Below, one piece after another: positions 1-11,181 of a stretch of DNA of 64,000 nt. The stretch covers positions 119,211 through 183,210 of the forward strand of contig JAMBUN010000300.1 of the NCBI GenBank assembly GCA_030271035.1, given 5' to 3'. The DNA is from Microascus cirrosus. Taxonomy: Eukaryota; Ascomycota; Sordariomycetes; Microascales; Microascaceae. Numbering within the stretch: position 1 is the first letter of the stretch; each line of letters begins with the position of its first letter. A model generated the notes under the pieces. The model ran no database searches and was not told the DNA's origin. It saw only the letters and a list, made by a program, of their open reading frames with translations. A program made the position numbers and the translations under genes.

Positions 1-58
1 GGTCCGGTAGGACCCCTATGCCACAACCCTTTGCAGACTGTTCGGAGCCTCCTACACT
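1..58 (+). repeat. Left arm of an inverted repeat
   Basis: The reverse complement of this stretch matches 991-1048 over 58 positions with 8 mismatches and no gaps, and six of the mismatches are transitions. The repeat touches the window edge, so its true outer end may lie outside. It could be a terminal inverted repeat of a roughly 1-kb element, or two separate copies of a longer repeat in opposite orientation. The transition bias fits RIP, but eight differences are too few to prove it. Confidence 0.6.
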
Positions 59-2711
59 GGGGAAAGGGAGAGACAGAGGAGCGGTGTACGCGCAGCGTTT
101 GCGACGCGTTTAAGGATTTACAACGTGGCCTTGGCACTGATTAGTCATCCCGTTACTGGGTTCCGACCCGGGCTTGGTGCCGGCAACCCTTCGGACAGGT
201 CGACCTGTAACACATAGTACTCTCTAGCTTATCTTACTCACTGCCTTAATAGGCATCTAAAGAGCGATATCTTTATATATATCTTTATAATCTTAGTAAA
301 GAATCTTTAAATAATATTAGCGTTGGAAAATAGTATTCGGATATTATAAGGATTATGCTTACGTATCCTAAGTATTTAATGTCTGCGTACCGGGCCAACT
401 GGAGCTAAACCCCTTTCATCAGGGGTCAGCCCTAGTCAGCACCAGGATATATTTAGCTAGGGAGAGCCCTAATACTTAAACAAAAAAGAGGACAAGACTT
501 AAGTTCCCCTGATCAGGGAACCTATAGAATATAAGGTTCCAGGGAGTATTGTGTGTGATATGAACTGAACGATTTGACCCCTTGTCTGTAGGGGCTTATA
601 TTAAACAGACACCCTGAAGCTAGACATTAGCCTAACACAATTCAGACCAGCTGTTATGTTAAGCCTGCTCTTATAGACTCCTTAAAGTCTGATTAGAGAA
701 CCACCGTAATCTCAGGGGACCTAGGACCAGACCTCACTGAGGTATTGTGGTGCTCACTAGGCACAACAGCATTCATGTTGTATAAGTTCGACTTATACGT
801 GGGGCTGTGAGGACAAACTAAACGCACGGTCTGGCCACACCGTGCTTACTCAATACTCTTTCGTAGGTTATTAATAGATTCGCTATGTAATGATAGAAGA
901 TCTCTTATGCTTTTTGCCTCTTTTCCTCGACGCTTATCACGTTAGCAGGTTCTATTTTCAAAAGAATCTCAGATAAAGCTATAAGACGAAAGTGTAGAAG
1001 GCTCCGAACGGTCTGCCAAGGGTCTTGGCACAGGGATCCTACTGGACCCACAACGCAGATTCAGATCGTCAGGAGCGCATATAACAGGGTGTAGTTCTAA
1101 GAACAGGTACGATAATCCTGGTCAGAGACTGGGCAGAGCCCAGGGGTCATATAAAGGATAGTGTCTTTGCCCTAGAAAGAGGGCAGAAGACAAGTTGAAG
1201 TTTCAATATCAACCCTACGATTGGAATTCGGTGCATATGTGATTCTTACTCGCATTAGCCTTACGACAGTATCTTGAATACCCTTCCCTCTTACAGAAAG
1301 GGAGAGAAGAAGTTGGCATTAGGAGTACTCAAGCTATGTAGCTATTATGGCCTTCTTATGTGCACACTAGATCCGTGTCTGACCGAGTATGGATCAGAGT
1401 TACGACAAATCAGTTAGTAAAAATTGAACTTCTGAACAGGGATAGGTTTTAAGAGAGCATATCCCTATTCTTGAAATTTCTTCCTTACACGCCTCCTTCT
1501 AGGGGGTGCAGGTTTGCGGCGTACTTCTTGTTCAAAACGACGCAGCAAACTGTAAACTGGGGTCGGAGGGGTAGGGGCCCCGGTAATCCCGGAAAACCGG
1601 TCGGGCGCCGCAGCCTTGCAGTTGAGATGATCTGAGTCTGCCATATCCGGAAGAAAAACCTGCCACTATTGGAACCTTCTGAACGGAATTTTGTCAATCG
1701 GGAGGATAAAACTAGCTTTCATGTCTGTCGATCATCCTCTTGCAGAGCGACGTCCACAGCTTCGCGGGCTTGGGGAAGATAACACCAGAAAAGAGGTGAA
1801 AAGCGCTAACAGGATTTTTCGTTTAGATTTTCCGGGGTAATGAAGGTCAACAGTTAAATGAAGTCACAGCATTTCTGTTGAACAGTTCGGAAGCTTTTAA
1901 CTGGCTCCAGCAGGATGTTTGTGACATGATTGGTTAAACTATAGTTCAGAACGACATGAAACCACTAGACAAAATAAACTGGAACGCACGCCAGTCTCTG
2001 CACACACTGTCACAACCTGGTCCTTCCTGCTAGCCCTGTCACAGCTGTCACACCTCCGCTCATTCTGACACGAACAGCCCTTTCACTCGCTACATTTCTC
2101 GCGCGCCTCCTGTCCCCGGTCCGCCTGGGTGTCCGTAACCTCCCCAGATTGTATACGCTCCTCAACGACCTCTTGCTGCGGGGAGTTTTATTCCTGGTAT
2201 CCCCCCTGTCGGCAGACTCTCAATTTTCTCTACAATCTTCCCCCCTTCTCTTTCGCCCACGACGTGAAGGAGGACACCTGGTGGCGCGCCCCGTCCAGGG
2301 CGTCGTTCAGTCCCTTTGGCAGATAGTCTTGGAGTGTGGGGCGATTTCCCTCTTCTCTGTCGTGAGTTGATACCGAGCCAGTCGATCTTAAGTCCCGGTC
2401 AGTTTGCTCTGTTCAGGGCCCTCATGCTGGTGGACATATTATTGCGCCAGTTCTGGCCGGGTCCCACCTAGTGCTTGAGTTACCCAAGGACTTTGCGATG
2501 ACTTTCATAATCACCTTCTTTCCGAGACGGCCCTTCTCGTCTTCTATCGCCTTTATCTTCCTTACCAGGCTCTTCGTCTTTGGGGCCTCGCTCTTATCGC
2601 CATCCTCACTTCGAGACTAAAGCTCCAGCTATCGTAGCATAAAACACATGGGTGATTAGGCAGTCACAAGACAATGGCAGAAGTTATCAAAAGGTGTAGG
2701 AGAGCCCGTTA
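59..2711. other. Repeat-derived gene-free region
   Basis: No reading frame with protein-like composition is visible on either strand. The left part is TA-rich. A TGTTATG...TTATCA stretch (about 652-940) has the ends of a fungal LTR, but no target duplication and no second copy are visible, so it is not called. The part from about 1950 to 2700 is less AT-rich and unassigned. Confidence 0.5.
991..1048 (-). repeat. Right arm of an inverted repeat
   Basis: Inverted partner of bases 1-58 (50 of 58 positions identical). The roughly 930 bases between the arms are AT-rich (most extreme near 240-380), contain no coding-like reading frame, and look like decayed transposon sequence. Confidence 0.6.
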
Positions 2712-2758
2712 ACGTCGCTCACCCCTCAACCGGCCACCCCCCTCAACCGGCCACCCCA
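2712..2758 (+). repeat. Left terminal inverted repeat with internal duplication
   Basis: The 28-bp repeat at 2712-2739 is followed directly by a second copy of its inner CTCAACCGGCCACC portion, a tandem duplication with a 17-bp period. The right terminal repeat has one copy only. Confidence 0.9.
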
Positions 2759-4422
2759 AAATCCATCCACAAAACGCCAGGCCCTTCCTTCAACCCGAAT
2801 TGTCCACCCTTTTGAAGTAACGATAATACAGTCTTCTGGCTCACTAAATAATTCAGAGTCGCTAGATTCAGCCGTACTATTATCTTTATCGCCTGCTTCA
2901 ATTTGCGCCCGGTGGATAGCTCTGATATCAGCGAACTTCGAATTTAGACGGATTTGGACCTTCTTCCTTTTCCTAGGTCTTATATCTTTAACTCGCTCCT
3001 CAAGGGCTTGGACCCGAGACTGTAGGGCAGCCAGTTAGTTGTCCTTTTCTTCAAAGCCTTTTTGGACCTTCCGGAATAGAAGCCGTTGTGTACTAGTAGG
3101 TTGGTCTAGTTGGCTATATAGGGCCAGCTGGTTATGTAGGTCAAACAACCTTTCTAGGGGTCGACCATGTGACTGCAGATACAGCTATATCCCACTGCTG
3201 GATAGACCTAGATCTAGGGCTTCTATCTGGGGTAGAGTTGACCTTGCTGCTGGCTTTAGTGGAATTCTCAAGGAGTAGTGGACTGAGTAGGGGGCGGGCT
3301 ACAGACACTGGCCATAGACCTGTCGATTTCCACCCAGACCGGATATTCTGGGCTGTGAGAGCTGATTGGCGTGCCTTCCGATAGCAGTTAAGGAAGCTCC
3401 TTTTCCCTACTATCGTAGAATCGTTCCATTGTTCCAGATATCCAAGCTCTTTCCGGTAAGCTGTCTTCAAAGGCCTAAAAACTGATTGATCTAAGGGCTG
3501 AAGGACATAGGATGTATAAGGAGGCAGATATAATAGGTGTATGTTATGCATATAGCAAAGATATATGAATTCAGTAGACTTATAGCTCTTATAGCCATCT
3601 AGGATAAGTAGTCGAGCTGTAGTTAGGTCTATAGGTTAGGTGGTAGGGATAAAGACTTCTTTTAACCAGTAGATAGCTGTCTTGTTATCTGTCCAGCTAT
3701 TTTCTGTTGAATAGAACTTCTAATCAGTATAAGGTCAAAGGTCTAAAGGAAACCACTGTTGTTAGATAGACTGGCCCCTATAGATAACTAAGGGTGGCAC
3801 CACAGAGCCGGTTGCACTGACACATTCGATCAAAGTAGTCCAGGCCCTAGATCCAGACTGTTTTTTCTGTAGATTCCGGGATTGTGTAGATCCTAGGACG
3901 AGGCCATTAGACCCTTGACCTTCTAAAATGCCAGTCTTATCCATATTATACCGGTTGGCTGGATGGATAGCCTTGATCTCTGGGAGGGATAATTAGATAT
4001 CGAAACCAGGTCCTGATTGTGTCAGTTGATGCACTGTTGATGCGTTGTGAATTGATAGCTCTGGCTCTCTGGACCTTGATAGAAGGGTTCCGACGTAGGA
4101 AGGCTTGGAACCTGTTTTTACCAAGGGTCTGGGGACCCCCTTGTAGGCATAGGATTCTTTCAGCGAATTCCCTAATCTGTTGATGAGTTGGTGGGAGCCC
4201 TAGAGCAGCCTGGATCTGTATCCATTAGACTAAGTGGCTTTCCTAGGTCGTCGATAGCTTCTGACGGCTAGATGCAGCAGTGGCTTTGGATTAGGAGCCC
4301 TGTAGACGGTCTTGAAGTGTTGACCTTAGAACACCCCAGTAGGCGGAGGCCTTCTGGACTGACTGGCCATTTGCGATTGATTCTAGGGCCTCATTGACCT
4401 CATTGTCTGTATAGTTTTTCAT
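2726..4422 (-). pseudogene. Pogo-family transposase, RIP-inactivated
   Basis: The ATG at 4422 opens a psq-type helix-turn-helix (MKNYTDNEVNEALESI). It is followed by a CENP-B-type DNA-binding region and then the DDE_1 catalytic core: first aspartate in NMDKTG (about 3945), second in LILDGYKSY (about 3600), third in LQPLDQSVF (about 3500). A coiled-coil tail with AALQSRVQALEERVKD (about 3020) follows. At least five in-frame TAG/TAA codons sit where the family has Gln, and the frame shifts near 3975-3995. Reading through the breaks would give a protein of ordinary Fot1/pogo size. The last stop falls inside the left terminal repeat. Confidence 0.9.
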
Positions 4423-4528
4423 TATTGGTTATAAAAATATAATCCAAAGTCTGATAGGAATCGGATAAAAATTGGTGAAGATATTATAGATTGAAGTGGG
4501 TGGGTGGAAGTGGCGGTGAGGAGTTTTT

Positions 4529-4556
4529 GGGTGGCCGGTTGAGGGGTGAGCGACGT
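4529..4556 (-). repeat. Right terminal inverted repeat
   Basis: Exact reverse complement of 2712-2739 over 28 bp, followed by the TA target duplication at 4557-4558. Confidence 0.92.
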
Positions 4557-4829
4557 TATGTTAGAGAAGCCTCCCAGGGACAGCGGCAACAAAATCGTAG
4601 TTCAAGGTTATACCAGGCGCTGTTCATTTCGTGGTACAATTACGGCCACCCTGGAGGGCCTACCTCACTGTAATTATTAGTCTAAATGTTGTGACTTAGA
4701 ATAGGAGATTAGCCCGATGAGACTTTTCGAGGGGAGGGTTGTCCGGGTATGTCTATTTACAGCAGTCATGCTCCGACGCCTAGGTATTCAAGAACACTAT
4801 AATCCAAATCCAAGATATGCCAGCATGTC

Positions 4830-7011
4830 CTAGGTGTTCTCCAGCCAACCCCATTCTTCTTTTAGTTTGACAACCCTCCATTCCGTTGAATACCCCGTCC
4901 GCCGCTGTACCCCCAGCAGAAGGTCTGCTAGAACAATCTTCCGCGCGTCCGAGTCGAGGCAGACACCCGCAAGGCACAATGGTGGTACGAGGTGCAGCTG
5001 GGCACCCTGCTGCGGCCGCCCTATCGCAATGCCGCAGATCTCCTCGGCGTGGTGGTTTATCTGTTGCGAGAATTGGCGGTGTGATTGGAGGCGGCCGACG
5101 CCGGTTTGGCGCCTGGGGTCTTCGGGAGGTTTGTTGAGGAGGATTAGGATCCGGGTGAAGTGGTAGAGGAGGAGGGCGGTGGCGCCCATGGAGCTCGTGT
5201 AGAAGAGCTGGGGGAAGGGTATGTTGACCGTGGACGACATCGCTAGAGTGTGAGTTAAATGCTGCGGTTTAACGGGCATCCGGATGCATGCCTCGAAAGC
5301 AATCGGAAGCGCGGAGTACCAGTCTTTCAAATGCCCCTCGAGCTGATTCCAGTGCATGGACTCGCTATGCCCCCGGGGCGGATTATGGCGATCACTGGCT
5401 GGGTCTTTATCCCTAGAAAACACGTAGTGGAGAGTCTTTAGAACGATCCAGATCAGGGCTCTGCACGCCGTCGTCTCCGTCATCCTCCCTGGACGGTCAC
5501 CGTGAACCAGGGAGCTGGGGACATGATGCCCGTCTATCAGGGCCATTGGAAGGCCCGAGGCCTCCCAGAGATGCACGTCGTCGAAGTCGAGCCTCGTCTG
5601 GCTCTGCCTTGCGTACGAGTTGATGTAGTCGAAGGAGGCGAGGTTCCAGAAGGAGGCCCTCCAGGCCTGTGTTATGCAGACGGTGGGTGGTAGGTGGGTG
5701 TTGGTACCAACATGTGAGAGAGGATGTCTCTTCCGAAGGGCTAGCTGGAGTAGATGCTGGGCACCAGCCATGTGTCTGTGCTCGGTCAACGACGAGGCCG
5801 TACGGTGGAGTGGGGAGAGGAAGCTCACTGCGCTATACTGGGATGCCTATCGTCTAGGGACTCGTAGAGCAGGAATATGGACACTGCCGACAGCATATTA
5901 TCGACGTCGTCACTATCTTCTCTGCTTCGGCTCATATGATATGACTCGTCATGATCCGTCGCGATATCTGGGGCGTTAGTATAAATCTCTTCCCAACGGA
6001 ACAGCACGCTAGATACCGATGTACTGCAAAGAGGATACCATCCCCCGAATGGCTCGATCATAAAAGCCGGCTGCTTCATAAGACCAGTCAACCTGCATCC
6101 CGTGCTCACGTGTCTCTAGCTCAGTTAAGCTCGCTGCCTCGTCCCTGTCACTCGCGGATACAGCCTCGCGTCTTTTATTGCCTATTTGCCTCGCCGCAAT
6201 GGCAAGGATGGTGTCGCGTAACAACTTGCTGCGCAGAGAATTCACCGGCACCGTGTGGCCGAAGTACCTCTCTGTGTCAAATACGTCCAGCCAGGGGCTG
6301 ATCACCTCGACAAAGTGCCGCATAAGGAGAGCTTCGTGTGGCTGGAGTTCCGGGCAGCTTCCAGCTCCCGGGGAGAGCGTCATTTCTCCATCTGACTCGC
6401 TGAATGCCCCCATAGAGGTCTGAGGAGTTTCGGGGGTGTGGAACACTGATGCATGCTGCTCCCGGATGTCTTCAGTTAGAAGTACCCCAGGCGCAAAGCC
6501 GCAGAGGTTGTCCTCTTGGGCGTAGTAAGTGTCAGGATCAAGGTCAAAGTACGCGTCGTCGAAAAACCAGTCTTGCCTTTGAGGGTCAGATCCAGACGCT
6601 GAGCTGACGGCGCAGACCCCCCGGGTGTAGTCGTGCGCACGGCTTGCTGCGGGCGTGCTATTAAAGGTTGCCGGACTGAACGGGCTTTCCTGGACCGGCG
6701 ATGAGGTGAGGTGTGGCAGGGGCTGGGTAGCCTCGCCACTGCGCGCCTGGCTGCATTGGGTCTTTGAGAACTTCCTCCGTAGGCTGGGCCCCTCGTCGTG
6801 GAAGCGCCGGACGCGGGAGTAGCCGGGGCACTCCTCAGCAAGCTTCTCACAGCGCAAACAGCCCCTTGGTCTTCGGTCACACTAATTCAGAATAAATGGT
6901 TAGAAAACAGCATGCATTTAAAAGGAATAAATTCCCCTCCAGGTTACTTACTTTGACTCGACGCGTCCTGCAGCGTGAACAAGACACCGGGGCAGTATCA
7001 GGGGACTCCAT
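4830..7011 (-). CDS. Zn2Cys6 transcription factor (Fungal_trans_2 type)
   Basis: Four exons, 7011-6952, 6881-6017, 5967-5829 and 5775-4830, give 669 aa; introns are 70, 49 (branch TACTAAC) and 53 nt. Residues 11-38 are a complete zinc binuclear cluster, C-x2-C-x6-C-x6-C-x2-C-x6-C (CSRC...CLRC), split by intron 1. A Ser/Pro-rich linker follows. The C-terminal half has the hydrophobic and Arg/Asp motifs of the fungal-specific domain, e.g. LSAVSIFLLYESLDDRH and ASFWNLASFDYINSYARQS, the latter usual in ARCA-like C6 factors. A nuclear DNA-binding regulator; the target genes are unknown. It is divergent from the MOSC gene (391 bp between starts). Two apparent frame breaks (near 6010 and 5825) are resolved by the introns, so the gene looks intact. 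Confidence 0.88.
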
Positions 7012-7402
7012 ACCGGGGTTGGGTACGAAAGTGCATGCCAGTCGGCATGTTTCTACTAGATACGGATAAAACGCGCGAGCAGAGTGCCCTAGGAACAGAG
7101 GGACAATCGAGCCAAGTCAACCCCACCTGATGACATATCCCGGAAAGCCGATGACTCTACACAAGATTTACGTTCGTTAGTTATGAATCTAGCTGTGAGA
7201 CACCACCAACCCCAGATGCTCGCTCATTTTAACCGCATTAGGTAAAGAAGCGCGAGCTTTTCCGCGGGGCCGGGAGACTTCCGAACACCGCAAGTTTCCG
7301 CCCCGTCACGAAGGACTTGACTAGATCCCAAGTCCAGCTCCCCGGCCGTTATAGGCCAAATGTCTAGGCAATTCGGTCATTTCAAGATTTTTTCTGGGGA
7401 GC
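7012..7402. promoter_or_regulatory. Divergent intergenic promoter region
   Basis: Lies between the start codons of the C6 factor (minus) and the MOSC gene (plus), so it must hold both promoters. No specific operator can be assigned. Confidence 0.4.
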
Positions 7403-8525
7403 ATGAAAATCCAAAGGGTGCGTGAGGCCCCATACCTGCACGACGACACTGGCTGTGCACTCCACCTCGGCTGACAATCCATCCGAGCATATCTAGCTCT
7501 TCATTTATCCAGTCAAGTCCCTCCTGCCTGTCGAAGTCCCATACGCCGAGATAACGAGCGAGGGCTTCCTCTTCGATCGCCAGTACATCCTAATCAAGCC
7601 CCCAGCTGGCGACACGCGCGCTCCAGTCGAGTACCTCACCATCAAGAAACTATTCGCCTTGGCGTTGTTCCAACCTTCCATCCATGATAGCTGGTCGAAG
7701 CTTACCATCCAACACACCACGGCGCAGTCCGGGTCGTCAATCACGATGCCCCTGACACCATCGCCGCTGTATTGCGCCCAGGCAAGGTCTTATGCGGTCA
7801 GCATCTTTGGGACCGTGGCGACCGGGATTGATATGGGGGATGAGCCCGCCGCTTTCTTCAGTGGTCATTTGGGTCTGGATGTGAGGATGTTGTTCATAGG
7901 CGGTAACGGCCGCCGTGATGTACCGGGCGCGGCGTACCTCTCGTCCCGGGCCAGAACGTTGCCCGCCTCATTATCGCAGCTGGATGGCAAGGCCCAAGCG
8001 CAGAAGATCCGCTTCGCGGACGCGGCGCCGTTTCTCGTCACGTCATCAGCATCCGAAGACGAGGCGCGCTCCCGCCTACCGCCGGAAAATCAAACAGAGG
8101 ACGTCATCATCCGGCTGCGGCCAAACATCCATATAGCCGTGGACAGGGACACTCCGCCCTTCGACGAGGACGACTGGAAGGAGCTCGCTGTGTTCTCAGG
8201 CGGCGGCGGGGAGACGCGGAAGGCTACTGTACATTGCATCTTCCGGACGGCGCGGTGTCTGAGCTTGAACGCGGATCTGAAAACCGGCGGGGCGGCGAGC
8301 AGGAGTCAGCAGCTTTATGGGCTGCTGGCGCGGGACCGGCGGGTCAACAGTGTCTTTCCGCGTAAGTTACCATTGTCGTAAACAGATATTCTTCGTGGAA
8401 CTAATGGAAGGTCAGATAAGCCGGTGTTCGGCCAGTATGCGTATGCGATGCCGATTGGGGTTACCCTTGGAGTCGGCGATCAGGTGTCAGTCACCGCAAG
8501 GGTCGGCCCAGGTACCGGTCCGTAA
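7403..8525 (+). CDS. MOSC-domain molybdenum-cofactor protein (mARC-like)
   Basis: Three exons, 7403-7417, 7497-8361 and 8416-8525, give 329 aa. The five-residue first exon (MKIQR) joins to LFIYPVKSLLPVEV, the expected start of the MOSC N-terminal beta barrel; without it the frame has a stop at 7494. DMGDEPAAFFSGHLGLDVR lies near 117-135. The MOSC domain follows, with RLRPNIHI, the conserved FRTARCLSLNADLKTG (Cys259 at the position that binds molybdenum in the mARC family) and, in the last exon, KPVFGQYA. Such proteins reduce N-hydroxylated substrates or act in molybdenum transfer; the electron partners (cytochrome b5 and its reductase) are not fused here. It may be controlled by the divergent C6 factor (inference from position only). 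Confidence 0.88.
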
Positions 8526-9023
8526 TGCCTTTGATGAAACATACCTCGAATACCTGTAGTTAAATCTCGGGTAGGACAGGCGCTTGGTAAGCTTGACTCA
8601 TATGGTGGTTATGTAGCATACTGGTCAAACAGAATTTGCTAGAAAAGCGTCCTGACATCCGGACCTTGTATGTTGGTTACGCCGCGGATACAAACTCATA
8701 GCATGAGAGGCAGCCCACGATCGAGTTGCGTTTTTAACGAGAGGGGTGGTACCTGCCTGGACTGTCACTCAAGGTGAAGCGAATATGCGCCGGTGGATTC
8801 CCGCCTTGCTGTTGTAGAATTCGGAAGCATCCAGAATCAGTGGGTTTGTCATAGCCGTATAGATCGGGAGTACGAACCCTACTTTCGATGACAGTAGGGT
8901 TTTCATCATGGTAGGATTCAACAGTGTAGAATAAAGGTCATTAGAAAAGAAATAGCTGTGAATATTGAGTCCCTTCGTAAGACTGAATCAGGAAACTCCA
9001 ATGACAACATTTAGGCCAACCAT
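8526..9023. other. Intergenic, between convergent genes
   Basis: About 500 bp between the 3' ends of the MOSC and arrestin-like genes. No coding frame, repeat or RNA gene is recognised. Confidence 0.4.
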
Positions 9024-10375
9024 TCACGCGCTATACCCACCCTGTGGGATTAGACTATCGTCATAAGTAGGCGGCGGATCCATCACGACGCCATCTACAC
9101 ACACTAGGCCATACTTTGTGACCTATTACACATCAGTAACATGTTCCCTACCTGGTTATGGACTGGGTGACTCACATGGATATCATCCCCCAGTCCCTGT
9201 GATATACCAACTGTCACTTCTACAGAGTGCGATATTCGTAACAGACACGACAAAAATCTCGGGCGCGAATTGACGACGAAAACACTCCCCAGGCTCCCGA
9301 GTCTAGCCAAAACCTCTCCTCCTCTACCCGGACCTGCCTGAGAGGTGGAATCCCGGATGCGGCACTGTCACCCCCCATGTGCCCGTGTCCTTTCCTGCGC
9401 TGACACACGTCTTCAACCTCATTTCCACACTCCGGAGGTATATATACTTTGTGCGTAGAAGGTCAGTTGGCGTGTTGACGACAATGTCTATAGGTGTTGG
9501 CTGCCTGCGTATCAGGACCGGCGGCTACGGAGAGCTTCGACCTTCAGGGATAACGAGGGTGAGGAATAAGTTGGGATCGGGCTGCTCACGCCGCCGAAGG
9601 CCGTAGCAAAGTCTTCGCGGCCGAGTTTCTGCAGGGGGACGAGGATGAGGGAGCGGGATTTTGATGGCGTCGGGTGGGCGGGGGAATTGCAAATGAAGGG
9701 GAGCTTTTGTCGAGCTCTTGTGGTGGAGGTTACCCAGCCGACGACGTAGCGGTCGACAGTTACAGAAAGGGTATATTGGGACTTGATGCTGATACTCGAA
9801 TCAGCGGCATCAAGTGATGGCGGCAGGGCGCAGGAACCGCAAGTTTCGCAGCGTGCCTCGGGTGGGAGTTGGAATGTGACTTTCGACGTGTATAGGGGAT
9901 GTTTCATCTCGTCGGTTTCCTCGAGCAGGTCCTCCGGGTCGATCTCCTTGTGGCATTCAAACAGCTTTAAAGGTTAGCAGGGGGAACCGCTTTCGGCTCA
10001 AGACCGGCTTCTTACCGTGTGCGTACGCTCGGTGGAATCTGAACCGTACACCTGAGCAGAGGCCCATATCTTCAACGTGCCTGGATTATCATGGTCGGAC
10101 TAATCGTGAGTTCTCGAAAAACCCGGGGTTCACAAGCTCGTTTATCTTGCTCTCCTTACGTTTCACCTGGCCCGAACTCGCGCCGGTCTTTGGGTGAGAC
10201 CGCGTATGTGTAAACCCCCATCCACCCAACCCCGAGTCATAAACATCATGCCCTGGGGAGGTTCAAGCTCGAGTGATACCTTCATTTTCGTCCTATTCAT
10301 CAATAGAGCCTTAATATATTCTGCCGACAGTAAGAAGAGCCGATGTTTATGTATAGGGCTGCCGCTACCTGTCAT
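9024..10375 (-). CDS. Arrestin-like protein with C-terminal PPxY
   Basis: Tentative seven-exon model: 10375-10369, 10252-10160, 10080-10016, 9964-9590, 9524-9409, 9323-9176, 9122-9024 (300 aa). Arrestin-type strands are recognisable: LKIWASAQVYGSD and SIKSQYTLSVTVDR in the N-lobe, PPVLIRRQPTPIDIVV and YIYLRSVEMRLKT at the start of the C-lobe, then RPRFLSC and SHSVEVTVGIS. The end carries DPPPTYDD, a PPxY motif that in alpha-arrestins recruits the Rsp5/NEDD4 ubiquitin ligase for transporter endocytosis. Weak points: the 7-nt first exon is a guess, and between 9409 and 9176 another frame (RFWLDSGAWG) also looks arrestin-like, which would need a 1-nt frameshift at the C4 run 9287-9290. It is therefore either an intact seven-exon gene or a recently damaged one. 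Confidence 0.55.
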
Positions 10376-11181
10376 CCCGCGATAAGCGCAAATTTGCCAA
10401 CTCCTGAACAAACCCGGGGCGGCTTTTGTGGGGACTTGGGCGGCCCCGGAGCACCCTCATCCGCCCACCTGCACAGCTCTATTCCGCATCAGCCCATCCG
10501 GCCAAGACTACGTGAATTACAAATTGGGGGAGAAGCGGTGCAGGTTCCGGAGTCCACGGGGATGGGGTAAGACGGGACGGATCCTTCCGTGGTCAGTCCA
10601 TCCGGGTAGCGCCGGGAGGGTGGAGCCCGCCGGAGCGATAGTCTCGTTGAAGGAGCGACAAGGGATTAGTAATGGTTGAAAGAAGCTTGCCGGATTACCA
10701 TGTGCCAGCGAGCTCCACTGCAGAGTTTCTAATACTAGGGTTGTCGAAATGGGACTGATGGGACAAGGTTCGTGCCGAGTTTGTGAGAATTGTACCGATG
10801 GGGTGGGTTTGGCTTGAGCCGCGCTGCCGAGTTACCCAGGCTGGGTTTAGTGTCTAACTCGGCCCGCTTCTACAAGTGGCGAGAACGGGTCTGATAGGGC
10901 GTAGTTCTAGCTCGGCACAAGTTAGTTTGGGCCAGTTTATGATTCATCGCTCTTTTATGCCATTTACTCCGAAGGGCGAGAGACCGACCCACCGCGGGCA
11001 TACAAATCTTTTATCGTACTAAGTAATTTTATATCAGAGATCAAAACCTCGCGTATTTATTGGGGTCGGGTCCCTCTGCGGACAAACTAAAGTGTCGGAT
11101 TTCTTCGAAGTGTCCACGAATCCAACCGGGAGCGCCTCATACCCGCCGTTCACAACGACAACAACCGAGCCTCTAGCTTTC
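10376..11181. other. Intergenic, divergent promoters
   Basis: About 0.8 kb between the arrestin-like gene (minus) and the MFS gene (plus). No RNA gene, repeat or protein motif is recognised. Confidence 0.4.

Larger units (their letters stand above)
2712..4556 (-). mobile_element. Pogo/Fot1-type DNA transposon, inactive
   Basis: An 1845-bp element bounded by perfect 28-bp terminal inverted repeats (2712-2739 and 4529-4556), each beginning ACGTCGCTCACCCC at its outer end and flanked by the TA dinucleotide (2710-2711 and 4557-4558) that Tc1/mariner-pogo elements duplicate on insertion. It encodes one transposase relic on the minus strand. The left repeat carries a 17-bp tandem duplication inside it (second copy from about 2742) that the right one lacks. 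Nonsense changes of the CAA/CAG to TAA/TAG type in the transposase indicate RIP, so the copy cannot move by itself. Confidence 0.9.

Noticed and set aside
652..940. Possible solo LTR (TGTTATG...TTATCA)
   Set aside because: No target-site duplication, no partner copy and no primer-binding site that can be verified.
5776..6016. Apparent frameshifts in the first C6 factor
   Set aside because: Both are removed by introns of 49 and 53 nt with good donor, branch and acceptor sites and matching phases.
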